Shown: piece by piece, positions 15,101-24,374 of the stretch
How positions within the stretch are numbered: the stretch's first letter is position 1
Layout of the letters: each line of letters begins with the position of its first letter
Assembly (NCBI RefSeq): GCF_949628215.1
Contig: NC_134282.1
Span: 18,022,723 to 18,086,722 of the forward strand
Direction: 5' to 3'
DNA: 64,000 nt
DNA from: Phalacrocorax aristotelis
Lineage: Eukaryota > Chordata > Aves > Suliformes > Phalacrocoracidae
Made by a program: the position numbers and the translations under genes
The notes under the pieces: generated by a model
Databases searched by the model: none
Seen by the model: the letters and a program-made list of their open reading frames with translations, nothing else
What the model was told of the DNA's origin: nothing

Positions 15101-18100
15101 GCTCTTTGACTGGGGACCAGCCATGTATCTGCAGTCACTGAGCTCAAAAATTCACCAGCTCCTCCCCAAGATATTTCTAACACTCAGAGTTAGGAAATGC
15201 AAGTGAAAGCTCAGCAATGCTGCTGATCTTCCAAGGCAGTGAGTCAGGGAAACTCCCTGTTATTTCATGCTATAAAAAGCAGACAATGTGCACAAGGATG
15301 CAGGGGTAGGACACGCAGAGCCATACCTTACCAAATGACCTGTCTCATTAAAGGAGGAATTGTGCATATCCCCAGAGGTAGGAAACCAGGATCCAACAGA
15401 CAGGAGTCAGAGCTCCCTCCTAGCACAGGGAGACTAAGGTTAAGCAATCCTCAAACAAAATAACCTCAAAATGTTAAAACATTGAACTCAGAAGCACATA
15501 GGGAACAAGCAGCACAGTGAAAGCACCTTTGCAGAGGTGATTCAGAAGCTACCAAAAGTCAATTAAATCCCCGTAAGACAGTAAGGATCCCATGGGTCTT
15601 CTTGGCCCAAAGCAGTTCACAATTTGGATGCAAAGACTCTACTGATACCCCAAACCCAGCTGTTTCTGGGCTGGCTGGAGCATGGTGCATGCTGAAAAGC
15701 ATAGAGTGACAACAAAGACCCATACAGTTGGCCGCAGGTGGCAGGAACATCAAGACACAGCTAACCACATTTCAACTTGAACTGGGACTCGTGGGTTAAC
15801 CCTGAATTAGTGGCAGGGTTTGCTCCCCTCCCATTGAGAGAGCCTGAGCCTGCACTGCCAGGAGGGATGGCAAAAGCCTGGGTCCCAGCTACCCTCAAGT
15901 TCCCCATTTCAGCAGGTGTCCAGAGCAATACTGAGAAATCTGCTTGGCTTTTCCTGAATCAAGAGAATTTTCCTTTTCTAGTGCTAAAGAAAGCCTGACA
16001 TGGGGTAAGGCCAACTCATATCACATAATGAAAACACCCCAATTTACAGGAAGGGCACAGTGAGCAACACAACCCAGAGAGGTCACAGTACATGAGCAGA
16101 GCTTCCCCTGCAAGAACCACAGGTTCTTCTGCTCTCCTGCTTTAGCAGAGCCTGGGCCCTCTAGCTCTTCCCAGCCAGAAGGGGCCATTGCTGGTGGAGC
16201 CACCAGTGAGACCTCAGCCGCATCCCCTTCCATCCTTAAAGACGACCTTTGATTCAGCCTCCAGTTTTAGCCACCAGCTCTGTAAACTTGATGCTGGGTT
16301 TCCTTGCTTTACCACCACAAACTCTGTCTTCAGGTACAGCAACATCATCCCGCTATCAGGAATTGTTTCAAATCTAACTGAACCTTTTGCGGTGAAGTGA
16401 TAAAAGACAGAATCCAGCCTTGGAGCAAGAAATGACTTAACGTTGCTGTTGATGATGACAACAGGGAAATGCTGCTTGCTCGCCCAAGGCTTTTTCAGCC
16501 CCTCCGTGCCAGCAAGGGTAGGAACTTCTCTTGGTCTGAGTCAGCAAAGGTGACTCATAGCAGAGGCAGTGAGCCATTGCTGCTGACTCAGGTGAGCTTC
16601 ATTTAAAATAAAACCAATCCCTAATTACTTTCCAAAACAAAATCACACAGGTAGCTAGTATTAAAAAAGAAAAATAAGCTTGTCTTTGTCACAAATAACA
16701 TCTGCTGTGTGTCTGCCAGTCCTCTACAGGAGGCATCTAGCAATGGCTACTTGAACTGTCCCCTACCTGCAGGAATCTCTCAATCCTTCTTAGCACACTA
16801 AAGAGGTCGACCTGAGGATGCTGAGGTTGTGGAGGGACTTCCTCCAGATCTCCAAGGACATTCCCGTGCCAGCTGCTGTTTCCTTCTGCAGATCCCAAAG
16901 GTGTGGCATAACCTGCTGCTGTGCACAGCCTGCTCCCGCCTTGCCATCCCTGGGTCTCCCAGACAACCAGCAGCCCCTTCCCTTGGGCTCCCCCACCTGC
17001 TCCTCCGGCAGGCTCCGCACTGCTGCGAAATGGGATTAGAAGAAAGGCAGGCTTCATGCAATTCATCTGCAGCCACGGGAAGCGGCTGATGAGGCGGAGG
17101 AAGCCAGAAGAGCTCTGCCAGCCCAGCGGGTCAGCCCTGCAGTGTCCAGGCAGGGAGAGCCAAGCAGGCAGGCTGGGAAACTGAAAAACGCAGGGCTGCT
17201 TGCACCCCTGTTAAAAGCTTGCACCAGTATAAAACTGATGGTACAACCATGAAAGGCTCCCACAGCAAATACAGCCCAGTCCTGCTACTCGCCAGAGCGC
17301 TCCTGCTCTGCACTGGCAAAGGATGAGGGAAGAAAATAGGAATTAAAGGTGGCATTAAATTAAAGCATGGCAAATAGTTTTGCCTGCTCATCCCGGCAAA
17401 GCCACCCATCAAGTAGTCAACCACAACCTGTGGACCAGGGTCAGTGTCCATCGGGCTTCAATCTGTGCAGGACATGCTGCAACAAGCAAGTAGGCAGCCA
17501 GAGGCAGCGACATGCAGAGCAGACCCCCACCACAACCCACTTTCCCAGGACAAGCCGCTCCCCTTCCTCCATTGCTCCCAGCACCAGTTCCCCTTAGAAC
17601 CCTCTCCTCTGGCCCTGCTGCCCCTGGGCCTCGCTGACACCAGAGCTGAAGGCAGCAGCTCTTTGCTAACCCACCCAGCTGACCAACTCTGCTTCCCCCG
17701 GGGCTGCTGCGCCCCTCACATCACCTGCCCACCACTCCAAGGCCCCAAGAGCCCTGCTCTCTGTCCAGCAGAATGAGGGCATTAACCCTTCTGCCATGCC
17801 TTGATGGACATCAGCGTTACAGCCCCTGCTCCCCACTGCATTTCAGACCTGCTGCTCAGGAGGAGAGGCAGCAAAACCAGGCATGAGATCCTAATTTTCC
17901 TCTCCTGCCCCAGCAGAAGAATGGACTTCAGCAAAAACTCTTTTTGTTTCTGTGTTTCCAGCTACCCATGGGAAGACGGATCCGGTGACCTTTATCCTAT
18001 CACTCTCAGTCACGGCCACAATCTATAGAGAAATAGCACCTTCCTGGAAATTAAAATGCTAAACCATTTGCACAAAGGACAACCAGGCTCTGCAAGGCCC

Positions 18101-19904
18101 ATGACAGGATCCTCCCCAGAGCACTACTGACAGCGAGAACACACAGGCCCCGTCGCGTGCCTGCACCGGCGGGGAGGATGCCCTCCCCATCACCGGGGGA
18201 GAGCTGGTGGTGGCACCACATCAGCCCTATTAGTCACACGATGGTAGGGTCTGGTAGTGCAGGACTTGCACTTACAAAGGCAAGAAAATCCACAAAGATG
18301 ATTCTGGAAAGAAAAAGAAGTGAATGCAGTCAATTCCTTTTACCTTTCTGAACCTCCTGGGTCTGAAGCAGTAGCTACAGCGGGAGAATAGCTCGAACCA
18401 TGCAAATCAAAAGGCACCCCAAACCTGCACTGCAGCTTTAAAAGCACTGGTAGCATTTTCCCAGCCGATATTGCTAGCAGGAATAGAGCAGCTAGCTGAG
18501 CCCCTCAGATAAGGAATGCTTCTCTCCCGTATCACGTTTCAGCTGCTCCGTCCTCCCCAGCCAACACTCCCATTTCCATCCGACATCCACCCTGCCTCTG
18601 CGAGCACCAGGGCAAAACCAAAGTACAAAGCAAAGGCCAAAGACATGCAAAACTTGACGTAAATAGGACTCGTCATCAAAATGCCTCCAGGGAACAACCT
18701 CTGCTGCTTTTATAAATGCTAACGAGAAAAACCATGCCTAAAGCACAAACGAAGACCGCGCAGGCGAAGCCACCATTCTCACCGCCGGCCACGTGCAGGC
18801 ACAGAGCCTCGCCTTCAGAAATGACGAGAAGCTGCAGATTCCTTTTCAGCACCTGGAAGGGACGCAGCCGACTGCCAGGTTAAGGAGACACGATCTGACA
18901 GCAGCAAGCTGCAGAGCCACCAGAACGGCAGCGCGGCGTCAGGGCGGGAGGGTTTTGCCCTTCAGCACGAGGCTGCGAAGCAGAGGCTCTGCAGCCACTG
19001 TCTCGGCCGCGGCTGGTGGGGAGTTGCTGCCACCCCCACAGTGGGGACGGAGCATCAGGTACCGAGGGCACACGCCTGCAGCCGCCGCTGCCCCTCCAGC
19101 AGCCGAGAGGCTTGCCCGGGGCAGGGAGCAGAGTGGCATGCTGGCCCCGGGGCAGGCGGCCACGCGCTTCCCTAACGGCCCAGCCCACCGTGTTCTTCCT
19201 CCCCACGAGAGACCGAACCGGGGGCAGCCCGTGGCACACTCTGCAAGCGCCCACCCCCACCCGGCACGGGGGAGTTTGCTTCCTCTCAGATCGCCCCCAG
19301 GTACCCCTGCATCTGTGCCCTGATGCTGGGCGCGCACACGGGCTCCCACACACGCCCACGAGCTCCCCACGGTCGTCCCGGACACCCCTGTGCATCCCTA
19401 CCGCTTCCCAGGCACCGAGCGCACACTAGCACTGCTGTCACCCGTGTTCTTGCACGCGCATCCCGTGCTCCCTGCCGTGTCCTAGATAACTTGCGCACGC
19501 ACCGCGTTACCCCACGCGTGCACCGCCCCGCCGAGCACACACAAGACCCTGCCCTCACGCGTGTCTCGCGCGCGCGCGCGCGCACACACACACACAGAGA
19601 CAGAACGGGCCCCTCAGCGCGCACACGCGCTCCCCACACCCCCAGCACAGACACACGCAGAGCGGCGAGCCACACCACGCCTCTCCCGCGTCCCCACGCA
19701 GGCTCCGGAACACTCACACCTCCTCGGCGCGTCCTGGCCCTGCACACGCACCCACCGCCGTGTCACGCACACGTGCCGCACCCACCCGGCGCGCCGGGCC
19801 TCCCACACACGCGTGTAGCTCCTCCCCCCCACGCGCGTCGTGCCGCGGCCCCACGCGCGACCCCACCTGCTCTCCGCGCGCCCCTCGCGTGGCCCGACCT
19901 CCAT
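54..19904 (-). CDS. RUBCN: Rubicon (RUN domain and cysteine-rich autophagy regulator), 12 coding exons, 3' part outside window
   Basis: Spliced minus-strand exons, in coding order: 19867-19904, 13445-13598, 11023-11106, 9922-10081, 9638-9744, 8571-8727, 7786-8334, 5171-5266, 4879-4994, 4180-4381, 3707-3808, 54-114. All have AG/GT borders and the reading phase carries through every junction, giving about 608 residues. Seen: an N-terminal RUN domain (about residues 30-175), a serine-rich middle (about 235-415), and an acidic then basic coiled-coil stretch (about 498-542). Known of the family: Rubicon binds the Beclin 1-UVRAG-VPS34 PI3-kinase complex and slows autophagosome and endosome maturation; it also supports LC3-associated phagocytosis. 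Its C-terminal zinc/RH domain, which binds Rab7, is encoded left of base 54 and is not visible. Identification rests on near-colinear match with vertebrate Rubicon along exons 2-12. The N-terminus is about ten residues shorter than human as I recall it. Confidence 0.95.
115..3706 (-). other. RUBCN intron 11 (3.6 kb)
   Basis: Nothing coding is supported. Open frames here (for example on the plus strand from 2240 to 2884) show no recognisable protein and are not flanked by credible promoter or splice signals. A CA-rich simple repeat sits at 2757-2812. GC content is moderately high, as in the rest of the RUBCN body. Confidence 0.8.
2757..2812. repeat. CA-rich simple repeat
   Basis: Imperfect tract of GTGCACATG, CACACA and CACACGCACACG units, inside RUBCN intron 11. 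Confidence 0.8.
3707..3808 (-). CDS. RUBCN: RUBCN coding exon 11
   Basis: 102 bases, residues about 555-588. [19 protein letters not shown] and EDVEEYEIR align with human SSSSQFSSRDSAQLSDSGS and DEVDEFEIQ. The acceptor CTCCCAG precedes 3808; the donor CGAG/GTAGGA follows 3707. Confidence 0.92.
3809..4878 (-). other. RUBCN introns 10 and 9 (with exon 10 between)
   Basis: Intron 10 covers 3809-4179 and intron 9 covers 4382-4878. Nothing else was recognised in either. Confidence 0.8.
4180..4381 (-). CDS. RUBCN: RUBCN coding exon 10 (coiled-coil)
   Basis: Residues about 488-554. Starts [20 protein letters not shown], then a run of acidic residues and [19 protein letters not shown], the charged coiled-coil that lies within the Beclin/VPS34-interacting middle region of the family. 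The donor was set at GACA/GTGGGT because it is the one that keeps phase and gives the same length as human between QQIRT and SSRxS. Downstream GT choices break the frame. Confidence 0.9.
4879..4994 (-). CDS. RUBCN: RUBCN coding exon 9
   Basis: Residues about 449-487. Contains [20 protein letters not shown] and [13 protein letters not shown], among the most conserved segments of Rubicon outside the RUN and zinc domains. The acceptor TTTTCTAG precedes 4994; the donor AAG/GTGAGG follows 4879. Confidence 0.95.
5171..5266 (-). CDS. RUBCN: RUBCN coding exon 8
   Basis: 96 bases, phase 1 in and out, residues about 417-448. The tail [14 protein letters not shown] matches human SSEVSTPSSLYMEY. The acceptor CTTCCAG precedes 5266; the donor ATG/GTGAGT follows 5171. 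Confidence 0.93.
5267..7785 (-). other. RUBCN intron 7 (2.5 kb)
   Basis: Searched on both strands for an extra Rubicon exon, because the protein segment between SHSDT and SSELSTPSS varies in the family; none was found that keeps phase. Short open frames are unrelated to known families. A short poly-T run lies near 7058. Confidence 0.75.
7786..8334 (-). CDS. RUBCN: RUBCN coding exon 7 (serine-rich region)
   Basis: The largest exon in the window, 549 bases, residues 234-416. It is very rich in serine and probably disordered. It contains the conserved block [10 protein letters not shown], a Ser/Thr run near residues 333-363, the motif RRSSFSEG near 381-388, and [15 protein letters not shown] near 398-412. 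A second similar motif, RSSSFSEG, lies near 257-264. The family is known to be phosphorylated; these basic-directed serines are plausible sites (inference). Confidence 0.94.
8571..8727 (-). CDS. RUBCN: RUBCN coding exon 6
   Basis: Starts after CTCTCTTCAG with [20 protein letters not shown], aligning with human [20 protein letters not shown], and ends GLSG with one base over. A second AG six bases inside the exon would give an early stop, so this acceptor was chosen. It encodes residues 182-233, the start of the Ser-rich linker. Confidence 0.9.
8728..9637 (-). other. RUBCN intron 5
   Basis: 0.9 kb between the last RUN-domain exon and exon 6. No repeat or RNA gene was recognised. Confidence 0.75.
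9638..9744 (-). CDS. RUBCN: RUBCN coding exon 5 (end of RUN domain)
   Basis: The split Asp codon is completed, then [20 protein letters not shown] and [13 protein letters not shown], ending at about residue 181 in phase 0. The donor is ATG/GTGAGT. This closes the RUN domain. Confidence 0.95.
9922..10081 (-). CDS. RUBCN: RUBCN coding exon 4 (RUN domain)
   Basis: Encodes about residues 93-145, [14 protein letters not shown]... through [16 protein letters not shown], with one base carried to the next exon. [17 protein letters not shown] matches the family closely. The acceptor TTTCCAG precedes 10081; the donor CAG/GTAAAG follows 9922. Confidence 0.94.
10082..11022 (-). other. RUBCN intron 3
   Basis: 0.94 kb inside the RUN-coding region. 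Open frames on both strands have no recognisable product. Confidence 0.75.
11023..11106 (-). CDS. RUBCN: RUBCN coding exon 3 (RUN domain)
   Basis: 28 codons, phase 0 at both ends, residues 65-92. The core [14 protein letters not shown] is a Rubicon RUN signature. The acceptor is GGGCAG before 11106; the donor is AAG/GTGTGT after 11023. Confidence 0.94.
11107..13444 (-). other. RUBCN intron 2 (2.3 kb)
   Basis: AT-richer than neighbouring introns between about 11700 and 12470. Contains a T/G-rich tract at 11961-12005. No gene seen. Confidence 0.75.
11961..12005. repeat. T/G-rich low-complexity tract
   Basis: GTTTATTTGTTTGGTGGGGG then TTGGTTTGGTTTTTT, in RUBCN intron 2. Confidence 0.75.
13445..13598 (-). 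CDS. RUBCN: RUBCN coding exon 2 (start of RUN domain)
   Basis: The acceptor TTTTGCAG precedes base 13598 and the donor CAAG/GTAG follows 13445. It encodes residues 14-64, from [10 protein letters not shown] through YHGLIHDK. The stretch with [16 protein letters not shown] is nearly identical to mammalian Rubicon and opens the RUN domain. Phase 2 entry, phase 0 exit. Confidence 0.95.
16537..16590. promoter_or_regulatory. Cluster of three AP-1 / MARE-like sites
   Basis: TGAGTCAGCA at 16537, TGACTCA at 16551 and TGCTGACTCA at 16581, all within 54 bases of RUBCN intron 1. Two carry the GC flank favoured by small-Maf/NRF2-type dimers, and all contain a TGAnTCA core. Function is inferred from motif density only. 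Confidence 0.45.
19567..19596. repeat. Alternating (CG)n(CA)n tract
   Basis: About 30 bases of strict pyrimidine-purine alternation, CG repeats passing directly into CA repeats, about 270 bases inside RUBCN intron 1. Such sequence is the classic Z-DNA former. Confidence 0.85.
19867..19904 (-). CDS. RUBCN: RUBCN coding exon 1 (start codon)
   Basis: The ATG at 19904-19902 has G at -3 and G at +4, a good Kozak context. It encodes [12 protein letters not shown] plus two bases of Arg, then a GT donor at 19866-19865. Joined to exon 2 it reads ...[13 protein letters not shown], matching the ESRREHWQLLGN join of human Rubicon. The human protein starts further upstream and has an internal Met at the equivalent place. 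The exon is tiny and GC-rich, so the start choice is an inference from phase, donor and similarity, not from transcript data. Confidence 0.75.
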
Positions 19905-19909
19905 CCCGG

Positions 19910-19923
19910 GCGCGCGCGCGCGG
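19910..19923. repeat. Short (CG)n run in RUBCN 5' UTR
   Basis: Six CG dinucleotides in a row, starting about 6 bases upstream of the RUBCN start codon. Expected to make the 5' leader strongly structured. Confidence 0.8.
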
Positions 19924-19957
19924 CCCCGCCGGCCCCGCCCGCTGCCGCCGCGCCACC

Positions 19958-19967
19958 GTCACGTGGG
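19958..19967. promoter_or_regulatory. CACGTG E-box, CLEAR-like, upstream of RUBCN
   Basis: GTCACGTGGG lies 54 bases upstream of the RUBCN start codon. It matches 8 of 10 positions of the CLEAR consensus GTCACGTGAC bound by TFEB/TFE3/MITF, and the general USF/MYC E-box. Which factor binds cannot be told from sequence. Confidence 0.5.
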
Positions 19968-19989
19968 AACGAGCTCCGCCCGCCCCCGA

Positions 19990-20008
19990 ACTACAGCTCC
20001 TGGCGTGC
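19990..20008. promoter_or_regulatory. ZNF143-type ACTACA element
   Basis: ACTACAGCTCCTGGCGTGC resembles the widespread promoter element ACTACAATTCCCAGCATGC bound by ZNF143. It is about 90 bases upstream of the RUBCN start codon, where such elements usually sit. Match by eye. Confidence 0.5.
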
Positions 20009-21584
20009 ACCGCGGCTGCCCGGCACCCTCCGCGCGCCTCCCCTCAGCTTCCCGCTGCTGCGCGTCCACCGTCGCGGCGGCTACCCGGCCGCCGCCCTGA
20101 CAGGGCTGGCAACCCGTGGGTCAGCGGGGTAGGGGAGGCTGCGGCGTCCTCCAGCCCGCCGCCAGCCCCGGAGGTAGGCGTACGTACACCCACGTGTGTG
20201 TCCTTGGCCGCTGTGGGACCCCAAAGCGGTACGCTGCTGTCAGCCTGCAACAGCTGAGTTGCCGAGCGGGTTACCGTCAGCTGCCTGAGTAAGGTGTTTG
20301 CACTGGGGTTTCGCTGCACCACAGCGTAAAACCACAATAATCGCTAACTGAGATAACCACTTACCAAATCCTACTTAAGGGGTGGTGAGAACATTGCGAT
20401 GGCAAGAATAAAACCAAACAACATGCACTAAGAGACAGCTCAAACATTGAATGTACCAGCGGAGACAGAAAGAGGGTTTCTATTGCCTGCAGTAAAGAGG
20501 ATGTGAAAAAATATTGCAGAATTATACATACTTTCCACTAAAAGGTACTGAAATGAAACTTGGAGAAGGAAAAGGTGATGCTGCTACCATCAGACTGAGA
20601 ACAGTCAATGACAAATTATCACGGGAGACAAAACCCAGATATGTCTCTGGAATCGTTTGATGCCTCATAAAACAAAGGTAGTCGTTCGCACAGTGGAAAC
20701 ATCCTGTAACTGTTACTCTTAGTAACACAGGTATGTGCCGCTCACTACTGTGGCATACATGAAGACGCTCCTTGACCTGAGACCTTATGTATGCCTTATT
20801 TTACCAGTACAGTACTCTGGCAGCATTTGGGGAACAGGGTTCTATACTGCTACTCTTAATAACAACAAAACGTTTTTTCAGAAGCCACTTAATTAGGCAA
20901 CTAGGACTCCCCAGACATAGTAATTATATACAAGTGCAAATTAGAAATCTCCTGGACATTGCTTAACAGCGATTTTTCAAATTTTTTTTCTTCAGAAAAA
21001 TCTCTCCTTTTTCCCTGGTGTGTTATGTTGATTTGCATATGTTACTTACAGACACTGTTTACTTAACTATTGCCAATGGCCGTGGCAATTTAGAGAGCAT
21101 ATAAAAACTCATTCCGTTAAAAATAGGCCAGATCACAGAGAGCCTATAGTCACACACAGATGCATTAGCTTCTGGGACTGCGCTGAGACTAAACTGGAGA
21201 TTAATCCTCCAGCGTAAGATTTGAGGAGTGCCAAGAGAGGTCAACAGATGTACAAAAGCATACATGTATCCTTTTTTTCACCTTTTGCTGAACAGTAGCA
21301 GAATTTGGAAACTTACAGACCTGATTGCTGTTTGGGGAAGGTGTGGGTGACAAAGTCAGTTATCAGCTCAATGTCACTTCTTTACTCATTAAACCTCACA
21401 GAGAAGGCAGAATTGGAAGTTGTTGGTAGGTGCCAGATAATTTCATGTTAGAATAAGAAGTTAGTTTTAGTAGGGGTAGTGCCTGTGCCCCTGGGGAAGC
21501 AGAGACCTCCTTTGGAAGGTACACTTGAACAGCTCACCTGTTTCTGGGACCAGTGCAGGTTTGATATTCCACAGCTCACAACGT

Positions 21585-21628
21585 ACATGAGACTAGATGG
21601 TCCCCTCTGGCTTTAAATCTATGAGTGC
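21585..21628 (+). mobile_element. Probable old CR1 3' tail
   Basis: GACTAGATGGTCCCCTCTGG followed by CTTTAAATCTATGAG resembles the end of CR1-family LINEs (GACTAGATGATC..., GGTCCCTTCC..., TCTATGATTC). Diverged and short, so the limits are approximate. Confidence 0.45.
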
Positions 21629-24204
21629 ATTTAGTACCCGATTCTTTGGGTGTGGTTTCTGCTTGCTAATTGTAACACCTGAATTTCAGCCAGGATGTTC
21701 AGCAGGTGACATCTAGTCTGCAATTCCTCTGCAACGTACCATAACAACAGGGGCTACTGGGCAGGCAAGCCGTGAATCCTCAGATTTGTGAGGAGACAGC
21801 TGGTGCTCAGGAAGAGCAGAGGAAGGGCCCAGGAAAGAACCAGCCCCAGAACTTACTACAGCCTGTGGATGCTTTAGACGCACTATTTTCTGACAGTGGA
21901 TGCAAGCTCAGCAGGGCTTTATACAGTTGAAGTACTAGTTCTTATAACTCGCAATGCCACGTGGAACCTTTTTCATGGGGCTCAATGCTGACACAGTCCT
22001 GAGAGCTAGACAGAAAACCAAAAGCTGATGTTTGCATGGTTGCCTCCACAATCCCTATGGCATTTCAGCCATTTTGAACGCAGAAGAAAAATACTCTTCA
22101 GGATCAGAACGTTTGCCTGGTTTTCTACTGTGCTGAGCAGCAGACAGCTGGTGTCCTGTGTGGATAATAAACGCAACCCATGGATGCGGTACAATCTGGA
22201 TTATGTCCGATTTCCACCTGTCACGAGGGCAGGCAGTATCTGCCGCCCACCTTTGCGGTTGACATGTTTGTTTTGGGTAAACAGAGCATTTGTTTGTCAG
22301 TGTGACACAGTCACCAGATGCAGTTGCACCCTATGGCATCACAGGAATTCAGTTTAAAGTTGTTTTTTTTTAATACATTTTTTATTTGACACTTACATTG
22401 TTAGTATTTATTGGTCATCTGGCAATAGTACCTTCCCTGTAGAAACACAGCTGGACTTTAAGAACCTCAAGTCTCACTTGTTGTCAGTTACCTGTCATCA
22501 AGTCCCACTTGTCATCTGGAGGAAAATGCATATATTATCAAATACGTGGCTCCAATACTCCATGTCTGAATTTACACTGCACATGGAGAACACAAAGAAC
22601 ACAGGGTGGAACTCACAGCCTCTAGCACCGTGGTCACGAGCTCCTCCTGCATGAAGGGAAAATCCTTCACAAGCTGCAGATGCCCTATAGCAAAAACTGA
22701 GCCATTTTCTTCTAGCCAGTAGAAGGCAGCAAGAGGAACATCCAGGAGCATGTTATTGGCCTTATTTTAAACAGGAAGAGAGGCACAAAGCGTGTAAATG
22801 GAGAGAATATGGAGGCCTTGTCAAGAGTCTGTAGCACAGGACAGAGCAGAGGCCAGAAAGCCTCAGCTCGCTCTCTCTCGTTCCTGCTTTTCAAGATAAT
22901 GCTCCCAGAAAGGTCTCCCGTTCTGCAGGCCGGTGTAGTGTGCCAGTGTAGTGTTTCGGTGCAGGCACCCCCTGGCGCAGGAGGACAGAGCTGTGCCAGG
23001 GACTGCGCACGCAAGGAGTTAGTTTTGTATTGAGTACTGAGGATACCGCATTTGCCACAGAATATTTATTTTAGCAAGCGAGCACATGGCGTATGTGGGC
23101 AGTTAATGAAATGCAGGAGTGTTCCTGCTGAAAGAAGAAGGGTGTGTGTAAGGTTGTGCCTATGGAAATATTTATTCCTGCCCAAGGGCATTCGCAGCAT
23201 AGTCCCCGGGGTCTTGCTATGGAGCTCCCACTCTCTGCAGGCGCTCGATCAAACCCTAACACAGGCAGGCTCTCCTTTGGTCACGCTGCAAAGCCCACTG
23301 AAGGCCAAGGGTGAGGGAGGTCAGTTTTTGAACAGCAGCCTCAGCCCAGCTCCCGGAGAACGCATGGGGAGATGAAGACAGTAATGCCAGCTGGCTGCTG
23401 CGAATGGGGGAAATCGATACCGATTTTCTTTCCGGCATTTACTGCCTGTTTCTGAAGGAAGCCCAGCCTCTGTGGTCACGTTGTCTGCCTGTCTGCACCT
23501 TCCTTTGCTATCTCTGGAACTCACTGAACAATTTCAACCAACTATGAGCAAGGCGCAGAGATTTCAAAGGTAAGGACCATCCCTTAATTTTAATAAGGAG
23601 AGTGCCACTGAGTGAAAAGAGGTAGATCCCACACCCCGTTACAACTCGTTTAGCAGCTGCCAGCTGGCTGCGAGGTAGGTGCGTGCTGTTGACCCAACAA
23701 TAATACACACAGCTCCAAAGAATGCAAACATACAGGGGGAAAAAAAGGCTTTACTAGATTCCTTGTTCAAAAAACAAGTTGTTAATTTATCTTGTGAATT
23801 TCTGAATCATGTGATTCTGACCATAAGCTGGAGAAGATTACAGCTCTGAAAAGAACCCAAAGAAAACAAAACGACAATAGTCATACTGTTCTGTTTTTAA
23901 GTAGTAATTTTAAGCCTAACATGATATTTTGAAATAGGAACCTGGTTTGAACCCTGGTGTTTGACATTTGGAGACATAATTCTGTTAGAAACTCGCCTGC
24001 CTTGGTCTGGCAGTTTACCAAACAGGTTATTTCTCTCCATTGCACTGGGATCACAGGCAAAGTCATCTTGCATCCAGCTTCCCCACTGAATGCCCTCGCT
24101 CCTCCCCTGCAACGCCTCAGAGCTCAGTCAGCTCTCCAGCCAGCCTGTGACTTCATGCCCTGTGGCACAACTGCCCTGTCCCCCAGGCCCCAGCCTGCAC
24201 GGCG

Positions 24205-24290
24205 CCCCACCGCTTCCACCACTGCCACCACCACCACCTCCACCAGCACCACCAGCCCTGCTTCCCAGCACCACCCACCACTCCCTCGCC
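24205..24290. repeat. CCA/CAC-rich low-complexity tract
   Basis: Repeated CCACCACCA/CTCCACCAGCACC triplet-like sequence immediately left of the CR1 element. Confidence 0.7.
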
Positions 24291-24374
24291 CCTGTGGCCC
24301 CAACCTGACATGGCAGGAAGGGCCTCACTCTTCCCAAGGACACCTGCTGTTGGCTGTCCCTGGACAATCACAGA

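Larger units (their letters stand above)
13599..19866 (-). other. RUBCN intron 1 (6.3 kb)
   Basis: The longest RUBCN intron in the window. Its promoter-proximal kilobase is part of the CpG island. It holds a cluster of AP-1/MARE-like sites at 16537-16590 and an alternating CG/CA tract at 19567-19596. An exon-like segment near 16.8-17.1 kb with a donor of the right phase was examined and rejected because its frame has no ATG. Confidence 0.8.
18900..20260. promoter_or_regulatory. CpG-island promoter of RUBCN
   Basis: Dense CpG and high GC, strongest at 19400-20110, surrounding RUBCN exon 1. No TATA box is evident near the expected start. Long open frames on both strands here (up to 269 codons) are a by-product of GC-rich, stop-poor sequence. 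Confidence 0.8.
20261..24374. other. Intergenic region between the RUBCN and FYTTD1 promoters
   Basis: The two genes are divergent. No exon, RNA gene or coding frame is supported. The sequence is AT-richer than the flanking islands. A probable old CR1 tail lies at 21585-21628, and a CCA/CAC-rich low-complexity run at about 24205-24290. Confidence 0.75.

Noticed and set aside
16990-17125. Alternative RUBCN first exon: a minus-strand segment ending ...CRRSR at a GTGGGG donor with the right phase for exon 2
   Set aside because: The open frame has a stop upstream and no ATG, and the sequence is unlike Rubicon. The exon at 19867-19904 fits better in start codon, phase, similarity and CpG-island context.
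18781-18800. Strong GTGAGA donor on the minus strand at the edge of the RUBCN CpG island
   Set aside because: The frame that would join exon 2 runs into a TGA within about ten codons and has no start. It could only be a non-coding exon.
18793-20257. Long overlapping open frames (up to 269 codons) on both strands
   Set aside because: GC-rich sequence is poor in stop codons; frames overlap on all strands, are full of Arg/Pro/Ala, and match no family.
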